From positions 1-54,523 of the forward strand of contig JANMDR010000156.1 of the NCBI GenBank assembly GCA_031376425.1: 54,523 nucleotides of DNA, written 5' to 3'. The DNA comes from JANMDR01 sp031376425 (lineage in GTDB: Bacteria > Pseudomonadota > Gammaproteobacteria > Burkholderiales > Usitatibacteraceae). The notes under the pieces were generated by a model. That model worked only from the letters and a program-made list of their open reading frames with translations. It made no database searches and had not been told where the DNA came from. The position numbers were made by a program, and so were the translations under genes. Below, piece by piece: positions 33,388 through 41,764 of this stretch; the first letter of the stretch is position 1; each line of letters opens with the position of its first letter.

Positions 33388-35196
33388 ATGTCATCACTCA
33401 TCGAAGTAAAAGTTCCAGACATCGGCGATTTTGCTGATATTCCGGTTATCGAAATTTTAGTAAAAGTTGGCGACACCGTTACCAAAGAACAATCTTTAGT
33501 CGCACTAGAAAGTGACAAAGCCACGATGGAAGTCCCAGCATCGCATACTGGGATTGTGCGTGAACTTAAAGTAAAGCTGGGCGATAAAGTGTCGATGGGA
33601 CACGTGGTATTGATGCTGGAAGTGGTTGAAGCAACAGCTATCCTAACAAAACCCGTAGAAGCACCCAAAGCCGCTCCAAGCAATGCGGTGGAAACACCAG
33701 TAAGTAAAGCTGCTTCAGCCATGCCTCTAGCAACACCCGCAGCAGCAAAATACACTGGAAAAGTTGATTTTGAGTGTGAGGTATTAGTGCTTGGCGCGGG
33801 TCCTGGCGGCTACTCAGCGGCGTTCCGGGCTGCTGATTTAGGCAAAAAAACAATTATCGTTGAACGCTATGCTCAACTTGGTGGCGTATGTTTAAACGTT
33901 GGTTGCATTCCATCCAAAGCCCTATTGCACATAGCGGCTGTGGCCGATGAAACGGCCGCGTTGGCAGATCACGGCTTTAGCTATGGCAAACCAACCATTG
34001 ATTTAGACAAACTGCGCGGCTGGAAGAATAAAGTGGTGAGCAAGCTCACCACTGGCTTAGCAGGCATGGCGAAAATGCGTAAGGTTGAAATTGTGCGCGG
34101 CGTAGGGCAGTTTTTAGATGCCTTCCATGTGGAAGTTGAAGTTACCACCGGTGACGGCCAAGCCAAAACTGGCGACAAAAAAGTTATCAAATTCCAATCA
34201 GCCATTATTGCCGCAGGCAGCCAAGTAGTGCGTCTGCCTTTCATACCGGATGATCCACGGATTGTTGATTCCACCGGTGCGCTGGAACTACGCGAAATCC
34301 CGAAGAAAATGCTCGTCATCGGCGGCGGTATTATTGGCTTAGAAATGGGCACAGTTTATTCCACACTTGGCGCACGCTTAGACGTCGTCGAAATGATGGA
34401 CGGCCTGATGCAAGGAGCGGATCGTGATCTGGTAAAGGTATGGTTAAAAGTAAACGAAAAACGCTTCGATAACATCATGCTAAAAACCAAAACCGTTGCA
34501 GTGGATGCTAAGGCTGACGGCGTTTGGGTTACCTTTGAACGCGATGGCGCGCTGTTGCCACCAGAGCGCTACGATATGGTGCTCACTTCCGTTGGTCGAT
34601 CACCGAACGGCAAAAAAATTAGCGCGGATCGCGCTGGTGTCAACGTGAGTGATCGCGGCTTTATCGCTACCGACAAACAAATGCGCACCAATGTTGCCAA
34701 TATTTTTGCCATCGGCGATATTGTTGGCCAACCCATGCTTGCCCACAAAGCCGTGCACGAGGCTCATGTGGCCGCTGAAGCCGCTTGTGGTCACAAAGCC
34801 TACTTTGATGCTACCGTGATCCCTAGTGTGGCGTATACCGACCCTGAAGTGGCTTGGGTGGGCATTACTGAGGACGATGCGAAAGCCAAAGGTATTAAAT
34901 TTTCAAAAAGCGTATTCCCTTGGGCAGCGAGCGGTCGCGCCATTGCCAATGGCCGCGATGAAGGCTTCACTAAATTACTGTTCGATCCCGAAACCCACCG
35001 CATCATCGGCGGCGCCATTGTTGGCACCCACGCTGGCGACATGATAGGCGAAATAGTATTGGCAATTGAAATGGGTGCCGATGCCATAGACATCGCCCGC
35101 ACCATTCACGCACACCCAACCTTGGGTGAGTCAATCGGCATGGCAGCGGAGGTATTTGAAGGGACTTGTACGGATTTACCGCCGGTTAGGAAGTGA
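33388..35196 (+). CDS. lpd: Dihydrolipoyl dehydrogenase (PDH E3) with N-terminal lipoyl domain
   Basis: E3 reoxidises dihydrolipoamide with FAD and NAD+. The 602 residues exceed the usual ~475 because a lipoyl domain (2-78, Lys44 in ESDKATMEVP) and a linker (about 82-125) precede the enzyme, a known arrangement in betaproteobacteria. The FAD motif LGAGPGG is at about 135-141, the redox disulfide Cys168/Cys173 in GGVCLNVGCIP, the NAD motif VIGGGIIGLEMG near 310, and the C-terminal HAHPTLGE carries the catalytic His. It is the last gene of the aceE-aceF-lpd operon. No strong terminator is seen in 35197-35435. Confidence 0.96.
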   Translation: MSSLIEVKVPDIGDFADIPVIEILVKVGDTVTKEQSLVALESDKATMEVPASHTGIVRELKVKLGDKVSMGHVVLMLEVVEATAILTKPVEAPKAAPSNAVETPVSKAASAMPLATPAAAKYTGKVDFECEVLVLGAGPGGYSAAFRAADLGKKTIIVERYAQLGGVCLNVGCIPSKALLHIAAVADETAALADHGFSYGKPTIDLDKLRGWKNKVVSKLTTGLAGMAKMRKVEIVRGVGQFLDAFHVEVEVTTGDGQAKTGDKKVIKFQSAIIAAGSQVVRLPFIPDDPRIVDSTGALELREIPKKMLVIGGGIIGLEMGTVYSTLGARLDVVEMMDGLMQGADRDLVKVWLKVNEKRFDNIMLKTKTVAVDAKADGVWVTFERDGALLPPERYDMVLTSVGRSPNGKKISADRAGVNVSDRGFIATDKQMRTNVANIFAIGDIVGQPMLAHKAVHEAHVAAEAACGHKAYFDATVIPSVAYTDPEVAWVGITEDDAKAKGIKFSKSVFPWAASGRAIANGRDEGFTKLLFDPETHRIIGGAIVGTHAGDMIGEIVLAIEMGADAIDIARTIHAHPTLGESIGMAAEVFEGTCTDLPPVRK

Positions 35197-35435
35197 TCTT
35201 TAAGCTACAACTAAAATAGTTAGCAATCTAAAAATAATCGTACGTACTAACCTTGTTTCGAACAAAAATATTTTGCCATCTGATTGAGACTTAATCTGAG
35301 GTAGGCACGTAAGCCTGACAAAACACCAAACTGCACGTCGCTGCCGAGTTTGCTTCCTCAGCGCGTATTGTGTTTTAGTAGAATTGGTTCACCACAATTT
35401 TGGGCAAATGAATAACGTCAGGCGTCATCTCCAAT

Positions 35436-36554
35436 TTATTTAAGTTTTCGTGGTTTTTTAATGTCGTCTTGACTAAAGAGTCTTTGGTGAATCGCTGCCG
35501 AGCTGAAAATTGTCTCATGGATAAATCGGTCAATCATTTGAGGTAATACTTGAAGAAGAAAAAAGAAATCATCATCCTCTGTACGAAAAAAATCTCGGAA
35601 AAATGGTTCATCGCCTAAACATTCAAGTGCGGTCTTCAACTCTAAGGCAGCCGCTTCGATCGCCGTATCATCCCTCTCTCGGAGTGCGCGATACAGCTCC
35701 TGCCCAAGTTCGAAAAGCCAAGGTTTATCATCAGCGATGATCGAAAGAAATAGCAACCAGTTTGTAGCGGCACCATGTTTACCTGAATTCGGCCTCTGTC
35801 TAAATAAGAACTCTTCCAACATCATGGGATGAAAACCACGTCGTTTCATTCCACCTTTTCGACCGACAACTCGTACACGTTCATCCACTCGTCCTGGTAG
35901 CTCGCGTACCATGATTTTTACCTCCTCAAAAAGCTTGGCAACATTCGACTCGTCGGAGACAGTCGACGAAGGTTTTCCCTTCTTTAAAATCAAACTTTTT
36001 ATTCCTTCCAGAAACACCTGTACTTGAAGCTTAACAGCCTCCTCCCTAGGGGAGGCATCTGGATTACGCTTCAAAAGCTGAATGACAAGCTTAGTGAGCG
36101 AATCCTCGTCATCACCACAATTTTGGAACTGACCAAACGGGCCTGTACTCACCCTCTCAAGCGGTACGCCTAACGCAATTCCTAAAACATTAGTATCTAA
36201 TTTACCTTTCGCAACCCCAGCCTCGTACAAAATCCATGGGCGATCTGTACTATGATGTGTTAGCAATGCAACAACATCGGTGGCGTCACTAAGTTGAGAC
36301 ATGATCGCGCTATACCACTCAGTCCCAAACTCAATCCCTGAGCTTCCCTTTTTATCCGATGAACGAAACGACTTTAGGGTACCTGCACTAACGTCAGTCA
36401 AAAGGTTTGAAAACGCCTCAGCTAAGTCAGCATCTCGGTTGTCATGGCTGATAAAAACTAACGCTCTGCTGCGTTTCGACAGCGAAGAGGGCGACTCGCG
36501 CGATAACTCCTCTGCATCTGTCGGAGCAGCTGCATTCATTTTTTTTCTAACCAT
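35436..36554 (-). CDS. TIR-domain protein (putative NAD-consuming defence effector)
   Basis: A 372-residue protein starting at an ATG with GGAG five bases upstream; a longer frame to 36638 lacks this. Residues ~31-145 form a TIR domain: ALVFISHDNRDADLA as the first strand and helix, then a region ending STDRPWILYEAG, where Glu111 is in the position of the catalytic glutamate of NADase TIRs. The C-terminal ~220 residues are not recognised; the last part is Phe/Asp-rich (EDDDFFFLL). Bacterial TIR proteins with such fusions often act in anti-phage defence by depleting NAD+. That role is inferred here. It is part of an accessory island between the core genes lpd and truB. Confidence 0.82.
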   Translation of the reverse strand: MVRKKMNAAAPTDAEELSRESPSSLSKRSRALVFISHDNRDADLAEAFSNLLTDVSAGTLKSFRSSDKKGSSGIEFGTEWYSAIMSQLSDATDVVALLTHHSTDRPWILYEAGVAKGKLDTNVLGIALGVPLERVSTGPFGQFQNCGDDEDSLTKLVIQLLKRNPDASPREEAVKLQVQVFLEGIKSLILKKGKPSSTVSDESNVAKLFEEVKIMVRELPGRVDERVRVVGRKGGMKRRGFHPMMLEEFLFRQRPNSGKHGAATNWLLFLSIIADDKPWLFELGQELYRALRERDDTAIEAAALELKTALECLGDEPFFRDFFRTEDDDFFFLLQVLPQMIDRFIHETIFSSAAIHQRLFSQDDIKKPRKLK

Positions 36555-36706
36555 GAAAACTCCATTTAAATTACTGTTTAAAATATTTGTGGTAAAGCCA
36601 CCAACTAGATAATCAACCAGCCTTAAAAACCTAATCAATCCGTAAATTAACGCAACAATGCGTTACCTACCGGTTGCAACAGCCACACCGATTTGAGTGC
36701 ATGGCA

Positions 36707-36949
36707 TTAAACTACTTTCTGCCTCGTCCTCCGCATATTAGACGCCGTACCAGTCGCTGAACGCGCCACATCCACCAAAGAACTTAGTGCCGCGTTCACT
36801 GCTTCATTCGTCGGAAAAATTTTAGATAATTCTGGCGTTAGCAAGACAAGACTGCTACCTTTACTAAACGCATTAAAATGCTTTCCACGCACACCCTCTC
36901 CTAGGTCTTCGCACTTATACTCTACACGCATTTCATCAGTCTTCTTCAT
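36707..36949 (-). CDS. Small antitoxin-like protein next to brnT
   Basis: About 80 residues (from the ATG at 36949; another in-frame ATG is at 36964 and one at 36931). The core MRVEYKCEDLGEGVRGKHF, then LTPELSKIFPTNEAVNAALS, matches a widespread family of ~80-residue proteins often seen beside toxin genes. The start overlaps the last codons of the brnT remnant, the tight overlap expected of a type II toxin-antitoxin pair. The function as the cognate antitoxin is inferred from position. Unlike the toxin gene, its frame is intact. Confidence 0.65.
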   Translation of the reverse strand: MKKTDEMRVEYKCEDLGEGVRGKHFNAFSKGSSLVLLTPELSKIFPTNEAVNAALSSLVDVARSATGTASNMRRTRQKVV

Positions 36950-37207
36950 AGATTTTTCTTTCATATTTAGTTGCTAGCCTTGCGCTAATGATTCGGTATA
37001 TTCCGCGCCGATAAGTGTAGATTACCGCTAATAAACGAGAGGAACGCGAAAAGCCGAACATAAGCCAACGTGCTTCGCCCAAAGAATGGTCAGGATCAGC
37101 AAATGTGTTTGCCATTTCATCGCCGAAAACTGATGCACCTTCTTCAAAGCTAACTTTGTGCTTCGTGTAATTTGACGCGGCTTCGCAGGTTCGTATTCAA
37201 ACTTCAT
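36936..37207 (-). pseudogene. brnT: BrnT-family toxin gene with frameshift
   Basis: The minus strand from the ATG at 37207 encodes MKFEYEPAK. After a one-base deficit near 37180 the other frame continues KHKVSFEEGASVFGDEMANT, then FADPDHS, and ends with RIISARLATKYERKIYEED and stop at 36936. These are the hallmarks of BrnT ribonuclease toxins (KHGVSFEEA, DPDHS, RIISARKAT..ER..YEE). Adding one base after AAG at 37181 would restore an AK-x-ASNYTKHKVSF reading that fits the family. No alternative start exists in the second frame, so no full toxin can be made as read. A sequencing error is the main alternative. Confidence 0.82.
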
Positions 37208-37300
37208 TCTATATTATTTCACAATCGCCAGCATTCGACCATAAATCGCAGAAGCTCCAACATCAACGATAATAGCGCATCTTAAAAATTGCGCTGCGCC

Positions 37301-38239
37301 ATGACCCAAGAAAAAAAAACGCACTCCCGTGTTGCCGTTGATGGCGTACTCTTAGTGGATAAACCTGAAGGCTTTTCATCGACCCAAGCATTAGGCAAAG
37401 CGAAATGGTTGCTAAATGCAGAAAAAGCAGGTCATACAGGCACCTTGGACCCATTTGCTACTGGATTACTGCCACTTTGTTTCGGGGAAGCAACCAAATT
37501 TTCGCGATTCTTATTAGATGCTAAAAAGAGCTATCGCGCTACGTTGCGCTTAGGCCAAACCAGTAGCACGGGCGATACGGAAGGTATCCTATCGGCACCG
37601 GTTGCGGTGGACGTAGATGCCAACAAACTCGCAAAACTCCTACCGCAGTTTATCGGTGCACAGACACAAATTCCACCAATGACATCTGCCCTCAAACGCG
37701 ATGGCGTGCCTTTATATAAATTAGCGCGTCAAGGCTTGGAGGTAGAGCGTGAAGCGCGCGCGATTACAATTTACGATATTGCGGTGGCAAGCTTAAACGC
37801 CAACGTTTTGGTGCTGGACGTGACCGTGAGTAAAGGTACCTATGTACGCGTATTGGCTGAGGATATTGGCCGCGCACTGGGCTGCGGTGCCTATTTAACG
37901 GGGTTACGGCGTACCGGCACTGGCGGTATGCACATCGAGCAGGCGCATACTTTGGCGCAACTCGAAGCCCTTAGCGCACAGGAGCGCATCGCCTTGCTAC
38001 AACCCGCTGAATCGCTCGTCGCTGATTTAACGCGCTTAAGCATTAGCCATGACGCCGCCCGCAGTTTAAAGCAAGGTCAAATGCCACGTATTGAATGGCC
38101 GTTGACAACGCCTGCTGCCATCAATACCGAATACAGCGTGTTTGATACTGACGCGCGCTTTATTGGCGTGGCGGTTGTTGCACTGATTGATGGCAATGCC
38201 GCTACCTTGCAGTCGGTACGGATGATGGCGGGTGGCTAG
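37301..38239 (+). CDS. truB: tRNA pseudouridine(55) synthase
   Basis: TruB makes pseudouridine 55 in the T-loop of tRNAs. The catalytic Asp50 lies in GHTGTLDPFATGLLP, followed by SYRATLRLGQTSSTGDTEG and the KGTYVRVLAEDIG motif; the length of 312 residues is normal. I start at the ATG at 37301; an upstream TTG is in frame but less likely. No clear Shine-Dalgarno is visible. It does not sit in the usual nusA-infB-rbfA-truB operon; here it follows an accessory island and precedes creD. Confidence 0.94.
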   Translation: MTQEKKTHSRVAVDGVLLVDKPEGFSSTQALGKAKWLLNAEKAGHTGTLDPFATGLLPLCFGEATKFSRFLLDAKKSYRATLRLGQTSSTGDTEGILSAPVAVDVDANKLAKLLPQFIGAQTQIPPMTSALKRDGVPLYKLARQGLEVEREARAITIYDIAVASLNANVLVLDVTVSKGTYVRVLAEDIGRALGCGAYLTGLRRTGTGGMHIEQAHTLAQLEALSAQERIALLQPAESLVADLTRLSISHDAARSLKQGQMPRIEWPLTTPAAINTEYSVFDTDARFIGVAVVALIDGNAATLQSVRMMAGG

Positions 38240-38265
38240 AAAAACCACCTATAGCCGTTGAAGAT

Positions 38266-38279
38266 GCCCTATTTTTAGG
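38266..38279 (+). repeat. CTATTTYA-loop hairpin repeat, copy 4
   Basis: The core GCCCTATTTTTAGG (one extra T in the loop) is flanked by GAAGAT and ATTCTTC, which extend the stem. It begins 27 bases after the truB stop and could form the 3' end of its message. It is in the same orientation as the other three copies. Confidence 0.65.
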
Positions 38280-38405
38280 ATTCTTCAGGCAATTAAATTC
38301 ATGCAGACCGTTCAGTAAAACGCACTATCGCCCTCATTGTCGCCATGTTTTAGCCACAATACACCGCTAAATTGATTGCTCACTTTATAAAAACGGGAGC
38401 AGCGC

Positions 38406-39764
38406 ATGGAACAGAAAAGTCTTTGGAAGCGGATCGTAATTTTACTCATTATCGGTATTGTACTGATACTGCCGATGGGCATGATTATGGGTTTGATTAG
38501 CGAACGCAAAAATTTGCAACAGGGTGTATTGCGCGAAATTGCAGCTAGCTCTACGGGAGCGCAATCAGTACAAGGCCCTGTGCTGCTGATTCCCTATACG
38601 CGCAAAATTATTGACGTCAGTACCGTTAAAGACGATAAGGGCCGCGATGTAGAAAAGCGCGAGACGCGGATTGTGAATGAGCAAGTTGCGCTGTTACCAG
38701 AATCACTCGACGTGACGGGCAAACTTGATACTTTCGTAAAAAAACGCGGTATTTACACTGCTCGTTTGTATACAGCCCCATTAAGCTTCAAAGGCCGTTT
38801 TATACTGCCAAAAAACTATTTACCAGCAAGCAAGCCCGGCGAAATTACCATAGGGCGAGCGCAATTTATTGTGGGTATTGCCGATGCGCGCGGCATTAAA
38901 AACGTGCCCATTCTCAATGTAGCAGAAGAAAAAATTGCCTTTCAAGCCGGTGCTAGCGCACCAAGCATTGCCGCTGGTGTGCGCGCTGATCTTGGGGTGT
39001 TTGATGCCGCCATTGCCCACGAGTTTGATTTTAATTTCACCCTAGAGCTACAGGGGATGGAAACGCTTTGGTTCGTGCCAACGGGTAAAAATACATCGGT
39101 AAATTTGGATTCTAATTGGGCGCACCCGAGTTTTTACGGTCGCTATTTGCCCGACCCAAAAGGTGCGGAAAACGCCGCTGCCTTTCCCGCAAAATGGCGT
39201 GTTTCTGACTTTTCCACCAACATCAGCAAAGCCTATGGTGACTGCATGGCTACCGTAGAACGATGCAATGCGTTTGCGCAAAATGGCTTTGGCGTATCAC
39301 TCATTCAACCCGCCGATGTGTACCAACAATTAGAACGCAGCGCAAAATATGCAGTGCTGTTTATCGGCTTAACCTTGATTGCATTTTTTGCTTTTGAGAT
39401 TTTTAAGCGCTTGAATATTCACCCGATTCAATACCTGCTCGTGGGTGGCGCATTAGCGATGTTCTACCTCTTACTCACGTCTTTATCAGAACACCTCGAA
39501 TTTAGCCAAGCCTATGCGATAGCCGCCGGAGCATGCGCCAGCCTTATCGCGTTTTACGTGAGTTTTGTGCTGCACAGTTTGTTACGCGGCGCAGCGTTTG
39601 GCGCTATGCTTGGCGGACTTTATGGCGCACTATTTATATTGCTACGCAGCGAGGATCACGCTCTGGTATTGGGTTCCGTGTTGCTATTTAGCGTATTGGC
39701 GGCAATTATGATTAGTACCCGTCGTGTCGATTGGTATGCGATTAACTTAAATAAAGCGAGTTAG
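38406..39764 (+). CDS. creD: CreD-family inner membrane protein
   Basis: A 452-residue membrane protein with one N-terminal helix (about 8-30), a large periplasmic domain (about 31-310) and four or five C-terminal helices (about 315-440). The pattern RGVLREIA...GPVLLIPY in the N-terminal part is typical of CreD, which is controlled by CreBC in enterobacteria and linked to envelope integrity and colicin E2 tolerance. No creB/creC is nearby, so regulation here is unknown. The transcript is ended by the perfect hairpin at 39816-39847. Confidence 0.88.
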   Translation: MEQKSLWKRIVILLIIGIVLILPMGMIMGLISERKNLQQGVLREIAASSTGAQSVQGPVLLIPYTRKIIDVSTVKDDKGRDVEKRETRIVNEQVALLPESLDVTGKLDTFVKKRGIYTARLYTAPLSFKGRFILPKNYLPASKPGEITIGRAQFIVGIADARGIKNVPILNVAEEKIAFQAGASAPSIAAGVRADLGVFDAAIAHEFDFNFTLELQGMETLWFVPTGKNTSVNLDSNWAHPSFYGRYLPDPKGAENAAAFPAKWRVSDFSTNISKAYGDCMATVERCNAFAQNGFGVSLIQPADVYQQLERSAKYAVLFIGLTLIAFFAFEIFKRLNIHPIQYLLVGGALAMFYLLLTSLSEHLEFSQAYAIAAGACASLIAFYVSFVLHSLLRGAAFGAMLGGLYGALFILLRSEDHALVLGSVLLFSVLAAIMISTRRVDWYAINLNKAS

Positions 39765-39815
39765 CATCGGCACCAATATTGCAGAATTGATAAGGAATAG
39801 CTGAACCGTCTAGTC

Positions 39816-39847
39816 AGAGAAGAATACCAAATTCGGTATTCTTCTCT
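39816..39847. terminator. Perfect hairpin between convergent genes
   Basis: A 13-base perfect stem (39816-39828 with 39835-39847) and six-base loop, rich in A on the left and T on the right. It lies between creD (plus) and the secreted protein gene (minus). It probably serves as a bidirectional terminator although a long separate T tract is missing. Confidence 0.75.
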
Positions 39848-39873
39848 AACGGCCAACACGTGATCCACTATTA

Positions 39874-40743
39874 TTAAGGAAAAACAAACTCCTTGTCAGA
39901 AGGCTGAATACCGCTCTTCTCAAACCAATCTGGACCGAGCTCAGATTCACCCATTACTGCGCACTTGAGGTTAGCAATCAGCTTGCCATCGCGCTCAACT
40001 GCAATACCCTGCTTATCCATTGTTTCGCCTTTAGGGCCCCAACGGCCAGTGCCGGAGTACACGATATAGCTGGTATTGCCTTTGGTAAAACGTAGATGTG
40101 TGCCACCGCCACCAGCAAAAGGTGTGTATTCGCCTTTAGCCGCCTTAGAGGGCACTACTTCACTTTCTGGCCATGTCATTTCTAGTGGTTCGAATGCGTC
40201 AAACTTACCGAAACGGTATTGCAGGTATCCTTTATTTTTGCTGTGCGTTTTCGAGGCGCAGACCGAGGCCATTTTTACGCCGCTTTTACAGGTAAATACG
40301 CTCACTTCCAAACCCGTACAGAACGATGCTTGGCCGGCTGGTTTAGTAGCTACTTTGCTGCTTGCAGTGTTGCCCGCGGTGTTGCCAGCAGCGCTGTTCC
40401 CACGCGGTTCAATCTTGGCAGCGGTAATCAAAGCCACAGTTTGGGTCTTTTTACACTTCATGTCGCCCTGACACTCGGGGGACATGATCTTGCTTTGAGT
40501 GTAGCTCATGCGAATTCGCTTGCCTTCGATATTAGGCTTTTGATCACAGACCGCAAAGTCAGCAACTTCATCAAACTCCTCACCTTTATCGTCTTTAAAC
40601 GTGATGTAACAAGCTGCATCACCGTAGTCCATCCGCACCACGTTCCCCACAGTGCGCTTGGTCTCACGACCAATAGTTTGCGTATCCTGCGCTACGGCTG
40701 GGACACCGACAAACAACAGGGTTAATAGACATAATTTTTTCAT
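39874..40743 (-). CDS. Secreted hypothetical protein, cysteine-containing
   Basis: A 289-residue protein with a clear signal peptide (MKKLCLLTLLFVGVPAVA, cleavage before QDTQ). Two halves are joined by an Asn/Ala/Thr-rich linker (about 113-133). The N-terminal half has Cys pairs (AACYITF, FAVCDQ, SPECQGDMKC). The C-terminal half contains CTGLEVSVFTCKSG, followed by a beta-rich stretch ending in NLKCAVMG. It is likely periplasmic and disulfide-bonded. I do not recognise a functional family. It is followed on the same strand, toward higher coordinates, by the DUF1304 gene. Confidence 0.75.
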   Translation of the reverse strand: MKKLCLLTLLFVGVPAVAQDTQTIGRETKRTVGNVVRMDYGDAACYITFKDDKGEEFDEVADFAVCDQKPNIEGKRIRMSYTQSKIMSPECQGDMKCKKTQTVALITAAKIEPRGNSAAGNTAGNTASSKVATKPAGQASFCTGLEVSVFTCKSGVKMASVCASKTHSKNKGYLQYRFGKFDAFEPLEMTWPESEVVPSKAAKGEYTPFAGGGGTHLRFTKGNTSYIVYSGTGRWGPKGETMDKQGIAVERDGKLIANLKCAVMGESELGPDWFEKSGIQPSDKEFVFP

Positions 40744-40791
40744 GTTTAATCGCTCATTTAATTTGAAGTTGTATTATCGGACGTCTCATTC

Positions 40792-41163
40792 CTAACGTGA
40801 CTCTGCTTTTTTCTGCGCCAACCATACGGCAGCCAGCGCCAATACTGCTGGAAGGGCTTGCGAAAATAGCAACGACGGCTTTGCTGTTGCCGCCCCAAAC
40901 ACGCCGGCCGCAACTACGCATATAAGAAAAAATACTTTCACGTCGAAGCGATTTTTCAACACACCCCAGAATAATCCGGCCGCTAAAAAACCATTATAAA
41001 GCCCTTGATTCATCGCTAGTTTTTCTGTAATTTTTGCAGTTTCGGCGGTCAGACCAAACACCTTGTGACCGGTTGGTGTATCCCAAAAAAACATCTCCAA
41101 CGCCATCACCAATACATGAAACACGGCCACAAAAATGACCAACACCAATGCTGTAATTTTCAT
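40792..41163 (-). CDS. DUF1304 family membrane protein
   Basis: A 123-residue protein with four predicted helices. Family marks are the HVLVMALEMFFW motif in helix 1 and AMNQGLYNGFLAAGLFWG in helix 2, typical of DUF1304 small integral membrane proteins. The function is unknown. It is upstream of the secreted protein gene on the same strand with a 48-base gap, so the two may be cotranscribed. Confidence 0.85.
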   Translation of the reverse strand: MKITALVLVIFVAVFHVLVMALEMFFWDTPTGHKVFGLTAETAKITEKLAMNQGLYNGFLAAGLFWGVLKNRFDVKVFFLICVVAAGVFGAATAKPSLLFSQALPAVLALAAVWLAQKKAESR

Positions 41164-41300
41164 ATTTGCCCTTTAAATTATTTGATTTTGCGCCCTGATT
41201 GTCTCACTTGACGTTATGTTGCGCAACCTAGCTTAAGACCCGTTAAAATATGTTTGAGCATGCGATCATACCAACTTAAAAAACCGCTAGGGAGACTTAT

Positions 41301-41750
41301 ATGCTGACAAATACTATGCAATTTACAAGCCGCGCATTGACCATCGTTTTTGTAAGCGCTGCGGCACTACTAGGCACTCTGCCCACGCAAGCGCATGCGG
41401 TAACAAAATACAAAATCGATGTAGCAGTAACTGGTGAGGCAAATGCCGCAACGAAAACCGAAGCATTGAACGCTATGCCTACGTTAATTCAAAACGCCGG
41501 ATCAACCAGCACATTTAAAATTAGCGCCAGCGATAAAACTGACCGCCTACGCGTGACTGTTACAGCTGCCGAACCAGAGGGTGAAACTGTCATGGTAGAC
41601 TTGAAAATTGAAATGCGTCAGTCTGACGGCAATTTCACCACTTCATCATCAAAAATTAAAGTCACCCTTGGCACCGCCACTAGCATGGCCTTAGAAACTG
41701 ACACGGGTGTTGAGCTTGATCTTTCGTTGAAAGTATCCAAAGCTCCTTAA
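41301..41750 (+). CDS. Secreted hypothetical protein
   Basis: A 149-residue protein with a signal peptide (hydrophobic about 13-26, cleavage after THAHA-type site PTQAHA). The mature part, about 115 residues, is rich in Thr, Ser and Val with alternating hydrophobic residues, suggesting an all-beta periplasmic or secreted domain; no family recognised. A Shine-Dalgarno GGGAG precedes the ATG. A -10-like TAAAAT near 41247 may be its promoter. It is convergent with the RNA methyltransferase gene, 14 bases apart. Confidence 0.7.
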   Translation: MLTNTMQFTSRALTIVFVSAAALLGTLPTQAHAVTKYKIDVAVTGEANAATKTEALNAMPTLIQNAGSTSTFKISASDKTDRLRVTVTAAEPEGETVMVDLKIEMRQSDGNFTTSSSKIKVTLGTATSMALETDTGVELDLSLKVSKAP

Positions 41751-41764
41751 CAAACTCTCAACTT

